64,000 bases of DNA from the NCBI GenBank assembly GCA_902629495.1, contig CACORA010000009.1, positions 1-64,000 of the forward strand, read 5' to 3'. Below, in pieces: positions 44,889-53,943 of the stretch. This DNA is from Planctomycetaceae bacterium (GTDB lineage: Bacteria > Planctomycetota > Planctomycetia > Pirellulales > UBA1268). How positions within the stretch are numbered: position 1 is the stretch's first letter; each line of letters begins with the position of its first letter. Below the pieces are notes generated by a model. That model did not search any database, was not told the DNA's origin, and saw only the letters and a program-made list of their open reading frames with translations. Both the position numbers and the translations under genes were made by a program.

Positions 44889-45685
44889 CGTGCTGCTCCA
44901 CTCCCCGGTAACGCACGGGTTGCTCCCGTTGAGATTCCACCATCGACAAGCAATGTCTGTCCAGTCACGTAGTCACTGGCGTCCGATGCCAAAAAGACAA
45001 CCGTTCCATCAAGGTCTTCGGCCTTTCCTGGTCTCCTCAAGGGAATGCGATCAACGAGATAGGCGAGCCATTCCTCATCTCGATACAGTACATCGTTTTG
45101 TGCCGTCCGGAACCACCCCGGTGCTAAGCAGTTCACTGTAATACCATGCGGCCCAAACTCATCGGCTAAGCTCATCGTAAGCTGCTTGACACCTCCACGA
45201 CTTGCGCAGTACGGAGCAAGTCCCGCATACCCAAAGACACTCGTCACGCTGCCAATATTAATAATGCGACCACGTTTTTGAGGCAGCATCGTTTTGACAA
45301 CGCCCTGCGTCATAAAAAACATGCCGCGTAAATTGGTGTCGAGAATGGTGTTCCAATCATCCCAACGAACCTCAAGGGCTGGCTTTCGAATATTGCATCC
45401 GGCATTGTTCACAAGAATATCCAGTGCCCCTGCGGACGTTGCCTGAGCAATGGCCGACTGAATACTATCTTCATGCCGAAGATCCAGAGGCAGGGGCTCG
45501 ATCCTTCGCCCAAACGCCTCTAATTCTTGACAGGCATCTGAGAGGGATGACACATCGCGCGCAGTAATAACAAGATCCGCACCAGCTCGAGCAAGTGCTC
45601 GTGCCATCTGCAACCCCAGACCGCGACTTGCTCCTGTGACCATTGCACGACGACCAGACAGACTGAATAGTGATGACTCTGACAC
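44885..45685 (-). CDS. Short-chain dehydrogenase, gluconate 5-dehydrogenase-like, with Lys to Arg change in YxxxK
   Basis: A 266-residue SDR. The NAD(P)-binding motif is 'TGASRGLG', followed by 'NNAG', the catalytic Ser in 'INIGSVTS' and the catalytic Tyr in 'APYCASRGG'. The residue four after the Tyr, normally Lys, is Arg (codon CGT), which could weaken or alter catalysis. The rest, including 'VNCLAPGWFRT' and 'LVDGG', resembles gluconate 5-dehydrogenases (IdnO/Gno). GTG start with GGGGGA upstream. It follows the idonate-dehydrogenase-like gene by 9 bases and overlaps the renalase-like gene. Confidence 0.9.
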   Translation of the reverse strand: MSESSLFSLSGRRAMVTGASRGLGLQMARALARAGADLVITARDVSSLSDACQELEAFGRRIEPLPLDLRHEDSIQSAIAQATSAGALDILVNNAGCNIRKPALEVRWDDWNTILDTNLRGMFFMTQGVVKTMLPQKRGRIINIGSVTSVFGYAGLAPYCASRGGVKQLTMSLADEFGPHGITVNCLAPGWFRTAQNDVLYRDEEWLAYLVDRIPLRRPGKAEDLDGTVVFLASDASDYVTGQTLLVDGGISTGATRALPGSGAAR

Positions 45686-45694
45686 AAATTCCCC

Positions 45695-46750
45695 CTACGG
45701 TTCGAGTACAACCTTTACCAGTCCTGGCTCACGGTCGTGAAGACGGTTGAACCACTCTGGTCCCTCATCCAGTGAAGCAACACGACTAACGAATCCCGAC
45801 AGGTCGACATCACCGGAAGCCACCAGACGAATAGCTTCTGGATAACACCCTGCAGCAGCACACGAACCCTGCAATCGAATCTGTCGTGTCACAACATGCT
45901 GGAGAGGGATATCAATGGATGGAGAAACATTGCCAACAAGTACAACGGTGCCCCCACGTGTCACCGAGCCAATGGCTGTGTGCACAGATTCGGTTGCTCC
46001 GACAGCTTCAATCACAAGATCCGCACCATCCGTATCGACAGATGCAGTACCCCACACGGCAGCCTTCTTTGCCACATCTTTCTCTGCAAGAAACACCTGA
46101 TCTGCACCAAGACGACAAGCTTCTTCGAGCCGTGCCGCATCGAGATCAATGGCTGCAATCTTTTTCACGCCCCTCGCTCGGAGTGATGCCACTACGGCCA
46201 AACCGATTGTTCCCGCACCGACAACAACAGCCGATCGTGTCTGTGCTCCAGCCTGTCCAAGATTCACAGCGTGCAATGCGATGGTCAAAGGCTCAAGAAG
46301 AGCAGCTGAAATGAAATCCACTTCATCGGGAAGTTCATACACACACCGCCTTGGGACGACAACATATTCTGCGAAGCATCCATCACGTCGATACACGCCA
46401 CATGAAACCCCAAGGACTTGACGATGAGTACAGAGATTCTCACTCCCGGTCACACAGAACTCACACTGACCACAGAAAATTGTGGAATCCAAGGCGACTC
46501 GAGTTCCAGGAGCCATATCAGACACTCCCGAACCTACGGCATCCACGATACCAGCAGCCTCATGCCCCATCACGATGGGTGGTATACGCCGGCCTGTGGC
46601 ACCAGTAAAACCATGAACGTCGCTCCCACAAATACCACAGGCAGCTATCCGCACACGGACATCTCCTGCGTCTGGAACGGGCGTTTCGACTTCACGAATC
46701 GCGAGGGCACCTGGAGTTGAGAGCATAAGTGCTTTCATAATTGAAAGCAT
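45695..46750 (-). CDS. Zinc-dependent medium-chain dehydrogenase, L-idonate/sorbitol dehydrogenase-like
   Basis: 351 residues (ATG at 46750; the ATG at 46738 is the alternative). Catalytic zinc ligands are Cys41 ('GICGSDVHG') and His63-Glu64 ('GHEAAG'). The four structural-zinc cysteines lie in 'FCGQCEFCVTGSENLC', and the Rossmann motif is 'VVGAGTIGLAVVASL'. It resembles IdnD and sorbitol dehydrogenases. With the SDR downstream and the divergent GntP permease it forms an import-and-oxidation module for idonate, gluconate or a similar sugar acid. Confidence 0.9.
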   Translation of the reverse strand: MLSIMKALMLSTPGALAIREVETPVPDAGDVRVRIAACGICGSDVHGFTGATGRRIPPIVMGHEAAGIVDAVGSGVSDMAPGTRVALDSTIFCGQCEFCVTGSENLCTHRQVLGVSCGVYRRDGCFAEYVVVPRRCVYELPDEVDFISAALLEPLTIALHAVNLGQAGAQTRSAVVVGAGTIGLAVVASLRARGVKKIAAIDLDAARLEEACRLGADQVFLAEKDVAKKAAVWGTASVDTDGADLVIEAVGATESVHTAIGSVTRGGTVVLVGNVSPSIDIPLQHVVTRQIRLQGSCAAAGCYPEAIRLVASGDVDLSGFVSRVASLDEGPEWFNRLHDREPGLVKVVLEP

Positions 46751-46933
46751 GGTACGCTTCAGGAGTACGTGACGGGAGGGATCATCCTATTCCAGCCGAA
46801 AAACTGCTCATGGCATGACGGTTTTGAAAAAGAATGCCGAGGTCGCAGTCGTTTTGGTTACACCGGAACTTTATCATAATGATCGTCGGTTCTTTGAATC
46901 TCCACCTTCAACCAATCCTTCAATACCATTCTC
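46751..46933. promoter_or_regulatory. Divergent promoter region between sugar-acid dehydrogenase and GntP genes
   Basis: This 183-base gap must drive both directions. The only symmetric element seen is ATCAT-A-ATGAT at 46875-46885, 49 bases before the permease start. It is a possible operator for an unlinked GntR- or LacI-type regulator; no regulator gene is adjacent. Confidence 0.35.
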
Positions 46934-48463
46934 ATGTTTGATCTCTGCACCCCAATGAATCGATGCTTTATTCTGCTTGGTCAGCAGGGCATCCTGTTTG
47001 GTGACACGGCTGCCAAGGATTCGCTTTCACTAACGTATCTTTTGTGTTTGATGATTGCGGCTGTCGCACTCCTTCTCTTTTTAATCTTGCGTCTCCGGGT
47101 CCAGGCATTTCTGGCACTGATGCTTGCAAGTTTGTTTGTTGCGATCGGCTCATCACAAGAATTGACAGGCGGTGCCGGTGATCTCGAACTGACAAACATT
47201 GGCATGGAGATCCAGCGTGGAATGGGATCCAGCCTTGGATTTATTGCAACGATCATTGGCCTCGGGGCAATCTTTGGATCGTTATTGGAACATTCTGGAG
47301 GGGCTCAAAGTTTAGCTCGATCACTGTTGAAATTGTTTGGTGAAAAACGAGCATCCTGGGCAATGGTTGTCACTGGATTCATTATTTCAATCCCAGTATT
47401 CCTTGATGTGGCGTTGGTTATTTTGGCACCGATTCTCTATGCACTGTCTAAAAAGACAGGTAAATCGGTCTTAGCATTTGGCCTGCCGTTGCTGGCAGGA
47501 TTAATGGTAACCCATGCGTTTGTTCCCCCTACTCCTGGGCCTGTTTGGGTCGCATATGAGCTTGGCGTTGGTCTTGGGTGGGTTATTCTGTTTGGCTGTA
47601 TCGTCGGCTTGCCGACAGCGATCATTTGTGGCATCTGGCTCCCCAAGAAGATGTCTGAAAAACTCTATATTGCACCACCGGCTGAATTTGATGCGGGCCC
47701 CGACGAACACCAAGAAAACCTTCCCAGATTTGCGACCGTTCTTGCAATGATCGGATTTCCAATCCTGTTGATACTGATCGGCACGATCGTGAAGGAGTAT
47801 CTCGTTCTTGGTATCGATACTGGCCTGACGCGTGATGAATATGCCGCGTCCGTGTCTCACGCTGTCGCCGGAGCATCTTTCCCACTGAAACTCTTGTACT
47901 TCTTCGGACATCCGATCATTGCGCTTTTGATTGCAACTGTCTTAGCCCTCATCTTTTTTGGCTATTGCCGCGGCTACGATAAAAACGAACTCATGGACGT
48001 GACAACAAAGGCCCTTGGTCCGGCAGGGATTATCATATTAATTACTGGAGCAGGAGGGGTCTTCAAGGGGGTTATGGGTGCAAGTGGTGTCAGCGATGCA
48101 CTCCGGGAGGTTTGTCAGGGGTGGGGCATTCCTGTCCTCCTCTTAGCCTATTTGTTTGCCCTGTTTGTACGCGCTGCTCAAGGATCGGCTACGGTTGCCA
48201 TGGTGACTGCAGCAGGTCTCATGACAGCAATGGTTGAAGGACTCTCGCAAGCTCAACTTGCACTGATTGTGGTAGCCATTGCTGCCGGGGCTTCGGCTGT
48301 TTCCCATGTGAACGACAGCGGTTTTTGGCTTGTGAGTCGCTATATGCTGATGACCGAAAAACAAACGTTTCAGACATGGACTGTGATCTCGACTGCCGTC
48401 TCAATCCTTGGTTTCACTCTTGCTGCATTGTTGTGGATCATGCTACCAATCGTGTCACTCTAA
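46934..48463 (+). CDS. GntP family gluconate/sugar-acid permease
   Basis: A 509-residue polytopic protein with about 13 hydrophobic helices. GntP signatures are present: 'GFIATIIGLGAIFGSLLEHSGGAQSLARSLL', 'ISIPVFLDVALVILAPI', 'THAFVPPTPGPVWVA' and the late 'VNDSGFWLVSRYMLMTEKQTFQTWT'. This family imports gluconate, idonate or related acids with protons. The ribosome site is weak, so the start may be a later ATG such as 46955. It is divergent from the dehydrogenase operon. Confidence 0.92.
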   Translation: MFDLCTPMNRCFILLGQQGILFGDTAAKDSLSLTYLLCLMIAAVALLLFLILRLRVQAFLALMLASLFVAIGSSQELTGGAGDLELTNIGMEIQRGMGSSLGFIATIIGLGAIFGSLLEHSGGAQSLARSLLKLFGEKRASWAMVVTGFIISIPVFLDVALVILAPILYALSKKTGKSVLAFGLPLLAGLMVTHAFVPPTPGPVWVAYELGVGLGWVILFGCIVGLPTAIICGIWLPKKMSEKLYIAPPAEFDAGPDEHQENLPRFATVLAMIGFPILLILIGTIVKEYLVLGIDTGLTRDEYAASVSHAVAGASFPLKLLYFFGHPIIALLIATVLALIFFGYCRGYDKNELMDVTTKALGPAGIIILITGAGGVFKGVMGASGVSDALREVCQGWGIPVLLLAYLFALFVRAAQGSATVAMVTAAGLMTAMVEGLSQAQLALIVVAIAAGASAVSHVNDSGFWLVSRYMLMTEKQTFQTWTVISTAVSILGFTLAALLWIMLPIVSL

Positions 48464-48728
48464 TACTCGTTTCAAGCAGTCTCCAACGGTTTTCCCCACG
48501 CGTTCGCTGATCGGCGTTTACGCTCATACTGTCTTCGCCTCCATGACAGAGCCTTGACCGCACCATGGCATGCTTCCTTGATCTATTCTGTATCCACGCC
48601 TCTTGCTCGAACGATACAGAGACCATGAGGGATCTGCCACTCACACACACCGTTTAGGCACCTTCATTGGCATCTCAGGACTAGTATTGGTTATCATGAC
48701 GGTCACCCTTTTTGTTTGGAGACCTCGT

Positions 48729-50225
48729 ATGTTTCGGCCCTTTGTCCTCTTTCTTTCTGTCTTTCTAGGAGTCTGCCTCAATTTTTGTTTTGCAGGAGAC
48801 ACATCGAAACGACCCAATGTGCTTTTCATCGTCTCCGATGACCTGAATACCCTTCTGGGGTGTTATGGCGATCCGTTGGCTCAAACACCCAATATCGATC
48901 GCCTTGCGGCGCGAGGAGTACGGTTTGAACGAGCCTATTGCACCTTTCCATTATGCGGTCCAAGCCGGAATTCATTTCTTACCGGTCTCTATCCAAACGC
49001 AACAGGCATCCTTGCCAATGCGCAGATATTCAGACAATCCATTCCACAACAGGTGAGTATGCCGCAGGCCTTCCGCCAAGCGGGGTACTTCGTGACACGC
49101 ATCGGCAAGCTTTTTCATTACCATGTGCCAAAGTCTGTTGGGACAGACGGGCATGATGATGCCGCTTCGTGGGAAGTTGAGCTCAACCCCGTGGGAGTTG
49201 ACAGACTCGAAGAGGAACCACACATTTTTTCCATCCGTCCCGGTCAATTTGGTGGCACGCTTTCGTGGTATGCCTCACCACGACCAGATGCTGAACACAC
49301 CGATGGCATGTTGGCACGCGATGCTGCATGGGTTTTGGAACGCTGCGGGAACGATCGCAGCCGACCCTTTTTTCTGGCCGTTGGTTTTTTTCGCCCTCAC
49401 ACACCATATGTTGCCCCAAAAGACCCTTACTTCAATTGGTATCCAACGTCTTCAATGCGAGTTGTTGAGAATGTTCAACAGGATCAGGCTGACCTCCCGG
49501 CACCTGCTCTTGGCAGCTACAAGAAAGAACAAGACAAACTGACAGATGCCCTAAGACGAGAAGCCCTTCAGGCCTATTACGCAAGCATTAGCTTCATGGA
49601 CGCACAGGTTGGTCACGTCCTTGATGCACTGGAAAAAAACAGGCTCGCTGACAACACAATCATTGTCTTTACCAGTGACCATGGCTACCACACAGGAGAG
49701 CATGGGCTGTGGCAGAAACAAAGTCTCTTTGAGGAAAGCGCACGTGTGCCGCTGCTTATTGTAGCACCTACCATTTCAACACCTGGTACCGTTTCAACGA
49801 CACCGGTCTCTCAGATTGATCTCTTTCCAACCCTCGCGAACTTATGTGACGTAAAGACTCCAGAAAATATTCAAGGACAAAACCTCACCCCTATTCTGGC
49901 AGACACGAGCAAGTCAGGGCGTGGTTGGGCGCTTACTCAAGTGGTGAGACGCCAAGGAAAAGACCAGCAAACTTTTTTTGGATACTCATTAAGAACCCCA
50001 CGCTGGCGATTCACTGAATGGGATGAAGGCCAACGCGGCCGAGAACTGTACGACCATGAGTCAGACCCACACGAACTCATAAATCTGGCGGCATCAAACA
50101 AACATGCTGAAACGGTTGCAAAACTTTCAACCATGCTTCGTAATGCGGCACAGTCAACCATGCCGGCATCCGGAAAAATACCAGCCGTCAATGGTTCGAA
50201 ATGGATTCCGCTTCTGGTTCCGTGA
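48729..50225 (+). CDS. Sulfatase, iduronate-2-sulfatase-like
   Basis: I chose the ATG at 48729: GGAG lies seven bases upstream and a signal peptide ending at 'FCFAG' follows. The longer frame from 48603 has neither. The metal-binding Asp pair is in 'IVSDDLN' (37-38), and the signature C-G-P-S-R starts at Cys76, the expected formylglycine residue. The sequence 'RIGKLFHYH', 'FFRPHTPYVAPKDPY', 'YYASISFMDAQVGHVLDAL' and 'TSDHGYHTGEHGLWQKQSLFEES' is typical of the iduronate-2-sulfatase-like S1_7 group. It is probably exported to desulfate a uronic-acid-containing polysaccharide. It abuts the convergent deacetylase gene. Confidence 0.94.
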   Translation: MFRPFVLFLSVFLGVCLNFCFAGDTSKRPNVLFIVSDDLNTLLGCYGDPLAQTPNIDRLAARGVRFERAYCTFPLCGPSRNSFLTGLYPNATGILANAQIFRQSIPQQVSMPQAFRQAGYFVTRIGKLFHYHVPKSVGTDGHDDAASWEVELNPVGVDRLEEEPHIFSIRPGQFGGTLSWYASPRPDAEHTDGMLARDAAWVLERCGNDRSRPFFLAVGFFRPHTPYVAPKDPYFNWYPTSSMRVVENVQQDQADLPAPALGSYKKEQDKLTDALRREALQAYYASISFMDAQVGHVLDALEKNRLADNTIIVFTSDHGYHTGEHGLWQKQSLFEESARVPLLIVAPTISTPGTVSTTPVSQIDLFPTLANLCDVKTPENIQGQNLTPILADTSKSGRGWALTQVVRRQGKDQQTFFGYSLRTPRWRFTEWDEGQRGRELYDHESDPHELINLAASNKHAETVAKLSTMLRNAAQSTMPASGKIPAVNGSKWIPLLVP

Positions 50226-50984
50226 TTATGTTGGCGTCGGAAAGAGAACCTGCATGGGATCCGTCAGGCATGGCATACGGTTACTGGCAAGAATCTCTCC
50301 AGCAGAACAACCACTCATGATGCCTACTGTTTCTGCCATGGCACGAACACGAGGAAACACATGTTCTTTTTCTGGAGGAAACTGTGATGGGTAGCATCGA
50401 ATGGCCTCCAACTTCACATCAAGAAAATCATTAATGCCTATCACCAACGGCCAATGACCGTGCGGGACATCAGACAGACCAGCGAAAAGAAAATAGGTCA
50501 GGAACTGAGGCACGGTATACACCGGCAATCGGTCGAATATATCATCCCATTTTGTCAGGCGAGAATAGAAAACCGCTGCCTCAGTAATCGCCACTGCCTG
50601 CGCATGATCAGGCGAGGCCAGCGGCGTTTTTGCACCCAGTCCAAGCACAAGCCTTGGACGATACCGGCGAAATACTTTTGCAAGGGCGACCCGAACGTCA
50701 AATGAGTCAAAAAGCCTTCTGTTATCAAAGCCAAGGTTCTCACGATGAACAACACCCAAGACCTTGGCCGCTTGTTCTGCCTCAGCCAGCCTTTCCTCAG
50801 GACCACTTGATCGTGGAGTTGGCTCACCATCCGTGATATCGACAATACCCACTCGGTACCCTTGCGATGCAATCATGGCCAATGTTCCACCACACCCAAT
50901 CTCAACATCGTCAGGATGGGCACCCACAGCAAGAACGTCCAACGCATCTGGAAGAAGAGGTTCTGTCATGATCGTTGTTATCAC
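50226..50984 (-). CDS. PIG-L family deacetylase, BshB1-like (bacillithiol biosynthesis)
   Basis: 252 residues with the zinc motif 'VGAHPDDVEIGCGGTLA' and later 'SPDHAQAVAITEAAVFYSRL', where the His completes the metal site (usually HPDH). 'DITDGEPTPRSSGPEERLAEAEQAAKVLGV' matches bacillithiol deacetylase BshB1, which removes the acetyl group from GlcNAc-malate. BshA and BshC are not in the window. Its start overlaps the end of cbiET by four bases. Confidence 0.85.
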   Translation of the reverse strand: MITTIMTEPLLPDALDVLAVGAHPDDVEIGCGGTLAMIASQGYRVGIVDITDGEPTPRSSGPEERLAEAEQAAKVLGVVHRENLGFDNRRLFDSFDVRVALAKVFRRYRPRLVLGLGAKTPLASPDHAQAVAITEAAVFYSRLTKWDDIFDRLPVYTVPQFLTYFLFAGLSDVPHGHWPLVIGINDFLDVKLEAIRCYPSQFPPEKEHVFPRVRAMAETVGIMSGCSAGEILASNRMPCLTDPMQVLFPTPT

Positions 50985-52249
50985 AGAGGCTTTGTGGCCG
51001 CCATCAAAAAGACCGGATTGATAGCTTCAAATCGGATTCGGTCCATCTGCTCAATCCCTCGGGCAATATTTACCATCCAGTATGCAGCATCATTTGATTG
51101 CGTACGAAGGAAAGCATAAACCGCTGAAAGATTTTCAATACTATTACATGATGTAACAAGCCGACCACCGGGCTTGAGCCGCTTCCACCCTTCTTCGACA
51201 AGCATTGCAACATGACGACCGCTTCCTCCAACATAGATTGCATCAGGATCAGGTAAATCCACCCATGCTTCAGGGGCCTGACCAAGTACAGCACGGAGAT
51301 TGTGGACCTGAAAGCGTTCTGCATTCTCCGTAATGAGCTGGTGATCATCTGGATCCATTTCAATGGCAAATGTCTCTCCGGAGTGGGCGACACGAGCGGC
51401 TTCAAGGCTGACAGATCCACTCCCCGCCCCAACGTCCCAAACAATGCTCGCTGGCTGAAGGGCGAGTTCGGCAAGTACCAAGGAACGGATCTCTGAAGGA
51501 GTAAGCAGGCCCCGCTTTGGACGTGATTGCAGAAAACTTTCGTCTCGATTGCCAAAGAGTCGACTTGCATTCTGCCCAGCGGCATCCGTGATACGAGACT
51601 TTCGCACAAGAATCATAACATTCAGTGGACCAAATGAATCGTGCGCAATGTCACGCAAACCGCCTTGTGTGACCCGCTCATCAGGCGACCCCAAATTCTC
51701 ACACACGTACGCTTGAAAGGAATCAATGCCACTGTCTAACAAGGCCTCGGCAACGCGTGTTGGTGGCCAGTCTTCACTGGTAAAGAGGCCTACCGTATCG
51801 CTTGAGCGCACCTTCTCAATCACACGTTCAATGGGCTGACCTGAGACATTTGCCAGGTACGCTTCCTCCCACGACTCCTTCACGCGTGCAAATGCCAACT
51901 GCATACTACTGACGTGAGGAACAACTTCGAATCGATCCTTCCCGAGCTTACCGCAGACATATCGGGCAGTCCCATAAAAGAGTGGATCACCCGACGCTAA
52001 TACGACAAGACGTTTCCTTCCAGCCACTTCAATTCTGGCACAAAGATCATCAAGCGTGGCCGCGACGTCGAGCCGCCCAGCAAGCTCTTTTGTAAGCAAG
52101 GAACGACAAATCTCCGGACCAATCAGCACCTCTGCTGATTCAAGTACTTTGAGGGCTTGCGCAGTCATACCCTCAAGACCGTCATCTCCGATACCGACAA
52201 TATGCACCTTATCCGAAGCCACAGACCCTCCTGTTGTGGAGATACTCAC
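50981..52249 (-). CDS. cbiET: Precorrin-6Y C5,15-methyltransferase (CbiE-CbiT fusion, decarboxylating)
   Basis: 422 residues. The N-terminal half (about 10-215) is a tetrapyrrole methylase, CbiE-like ('VHIVGIGDDGLEGMTAQALKVL', 'VVLASGDPLFYGTARYV'). The C-terminal half (about 225-420) is a Rossmann methyltransferase, CbiT-like ('VWDVGAGSGSVSLEAARV', 'DAIYVGGSGRHVA'). The fusion equals CobL and performs two methylations and a decarboxylation in corrin-ring formation. It is the only cobalamin gene in the window and sits between Fe-S carrier and bacillithiol genes; I see no B12 riboswitch upstream. Confidence 0.93.
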   Translation of the reverse strand: MSISTTGGSVASDKVHIVGIGDDGLEGMTAQALKVLESAEVLIGPEICRSLLTKELAGRLDVAATLDDLCARIEVAGRKRLVVLASGDPLFYGTARYVCGKLGKDRFEVVPHVSSMQLAFARVKESWEEAYLANVSGQPIERVIEKVRSSDTVGLFTSEDWPPTRVAEALLDSGIDSFQAYVCENLGSPDERVTQGGLRDIAHDSFGPLNVMILVRKSRITDAAGQNASRLFGNRDESFLQSRPKRGLLTPSEIRSLVLAELALQPASIVWDVGAGSGSVSLEAARVAHSGETFAIEMDPDDHQLITENAERFQVHNLRAVLGQAPEAWVDLPDPDAIYVGGSGRHVAMLVEEGWKRLKPGGRLVTSCNSIENLSAVYAFLRTQSNDAAYWMVNIARGIEQMDRIRFEAINPVFLMAATKPL

Positions 52250-52273
52250 CGCTGCAAAGAGCGATACGACGGA

Positions 52274-52606
52274 TCAGGCCTGGAAAGAACTTCCACAGCC
52301 ACAACTTTTTGTAGCGTTTGGATTATTGAAGGTGAAACCTCGCTTATCAATACCTTCATGAAAGTCCAATGTCGTTCCATCAAGGAAAAGATCGCTCTTC
52401 TTGTCAACCACAACCGATATACCATGTTGGTCCGACTTTGAATCGACCTTCGGGTCAAAGGCTGTATCAAAACCGAGTGAATACTGAAATCCACTACACC
52501 CGCCACCTGCCACACCAACTCGAAGAACTGTTTCGGGAGGCAGTTTCTGATCGGCAATGATTTTTTTTACCTCACCAGCTGCTTTTTCGCTAAGGGTGAT
52601 TGACAT
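52274..52606 (-). CDS. A-type iron-sulfur cluster carrier (IscA/ErpA family)
   Basis: About 110 residues from ATG 52606, preceded by AGGAGA. The three cluster-ligand cysteines are present: one in 'GGGCSGFQY' and two in the C-terminal C-G-C-G. It accepts and delivers Fe-S clusters to apoproteins. It lies 114 bases downstream of the cysteine desulfurase gene, with no IscU scaffold between them. Confidence 0.93.
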   Translation of the reverse strand: MSITLSEKAAGEVKKIIADQKLPPETVLRVGVAGGGCSGFQYSLGFDTAFDPKVDSKSDQHGISVVVDKKSDLFLDGTTLDFHEGIDKRGFTFNNPNATKSCGCGSSFQA

Positions 52607-52720
52607 CTTAAGGGCTTCTCCTGCGTGTTCATCCCACAAGGAATGTATATCAAGAACTAAACATCTCTTTTCAGTGTACTCCCTGCACCCCCTTAGGCCA
52701 AGTGCAAGCCATGAGGAGAG

Positions 52721-53884
52721 CTACAGTCCACGTAGTTTTTCTACACCAGCGACTACCAATGCAGCAGCCCTTTGAATTTCTTGGTCGGTCGTAAACCTCG
52801 ATAATCCAAACCGTAGGCTGGCTCGTGCGGCATCTTCCGAAAGGCCAATGGCCTGAAGCACATGGCTTGGCCTTGGATTCTCAGACGAACATGCACTTCC
52901 TGCGCTGACAGCAAGTCCTTCATGGGCAAGGGTTGTCAGAAGTGTTTGTCCATCCACGCCAGGAACATGCACATTGAGATTGTTTGGAAGCCGCACCGCC
53001 TCATGGATCAACCTTGGACCATTAATGGCGATCCCAGGAATATCTTTTTCAAGAATTTCCCATAACTGATTCCGCTGCTTTCGAATTGTGATTGACTCTG
53101 ATTCCCCATGTTCTTGAGCCAATCGTGCCGCCTCCGCCATGCCAACAATCGAAGGCACATTCAGCGTTCCACTCCGCATACCCCGCTCCTGCCCACCACC
53201 ATACACCAGCGGGTCTATTCGCACAGGGCGACCTCGACGTCGAACATACAGCGCTCCCACACCCTTCGGACCATGAAATTTATGTGCTGAGAAGCTCGCA
53301 AGATCAATGCCAAGAGCATCCATGTCCAAAGGAAGTCGTCCAACTACCTGTGCACAGTCAGCGTGAAGAACAGCGCCACAGGCATGAACACGTTCAGCGA
53401 TAGCTGGAAGATTCTGTATCGTTCCGATCTCATTGTTTGCAAGCGAAATTGATACGAGAAATGTCTCCGGTCGGAGTACGGTCTCGAGCATGGCAGGATC
53501 TACCAGACCCGTCGTGTGCTCAACAGACAGTCGGGTAACGGCATACCCCTTCCTCTTGAGATGATCACATGGATCAAGAACAGCAGGGTGCTCGGTTTCA
53601 ACCGTCACAAGGTGTCCGTTACCTGCCTGCCGAACTGCCGTTCCGAGAATGGCCAGGTTATTGCTTTCTGTTGCACCACTGGTAAAAACGATCTCACGTG
53701 CTGATGCACCAATCACTGATGCGACGGACTCTCTCGATGAGTCAACTACTTCACGAGCGTCGCGCCCCATCTCATGCGTCGTACTTCCTGCATTTCCATA
53801 CTGCTCCGTGAGCCATGGCATCATGGCCTTCAGGACACGTGGATCAAGTCGCGTTGTCGAATGGTTATCAAGAAAAATGCTCAC
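52721..53884 (-). CDS. iscS: Cysteine desulfurase (IscS/NifS family)
   Basis: About 387 residues of a class V PLP enzyme. It starts 'IFLDNHSTTRLDPRVL' and has the PLP-lysine in 'SFSAHKFHGPKGVGALY' and the persulfide Cys in 'GSACSSENPRPSHVL'. The GTG at 53884 follows GGTGGAG and opens directly on the conserved strand; an ATG at 53917 is the alternative. It mobilises cysteine sulfur for Fe-S clusters and tRNA thiolation. It heads a leftward set with the A-type carrier, cbiET and bshB1-like genes. Confidence 0.94.
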   Translation of the reverse strand: MSIFLDNHSTTRLDPRVLKAMMPWLTEQYGNAGSTTHEMGRDAREVVDSSRESVASVIGASAREIVFTSGATESNNLAILGTAVRQAGNGHLVTVETEHPAVLDPCDHLKRKGYAVTRLSVEHTTGLVDPAMLETVLRPETFLVSISLANNEIGTIQNLPAIAERVHACGAVLHADCAQVVGRLPLDMDALGIDLASFSAHKFHGPKGVGALYVRRRGRPVRIDPLVYGGGQERGMRSGTLNVPSIVGMAEAARLAQEHGESESITIRKQRNQLWEILEKDIPGIAINGPRLIHEAVRLPNNLNVHVPGVDGQTLLTTLAHEGLAVSAGSACSSENPRPSHVLQAIGLSEDAARASLRFGLSRFTTDQEIQRAAALVVAGVEKLRGL

Positions 53885-53943
53885 AATACCAGCATACGCT
53901 CCACCGACATGAAACATATCCTGCTATAGAAATCAGCCTTGAA

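Noticed and set aside
48464..48728. Possible small gene between the permease and the second sulfatase
   Set aside because: The in-frame extension of the sulfatase through here lacks a ribosome site, and its residues are not sulfatase-like; the signal peptide start at 48729 explains the gene fully.
52250..52273. Possible cobalamin riboswitch ahead of cbiET
   Set aside because: Only 24 bases separate cbiET from the upstream Fe-S carrier gene and no B12-box-like sequence is visible.
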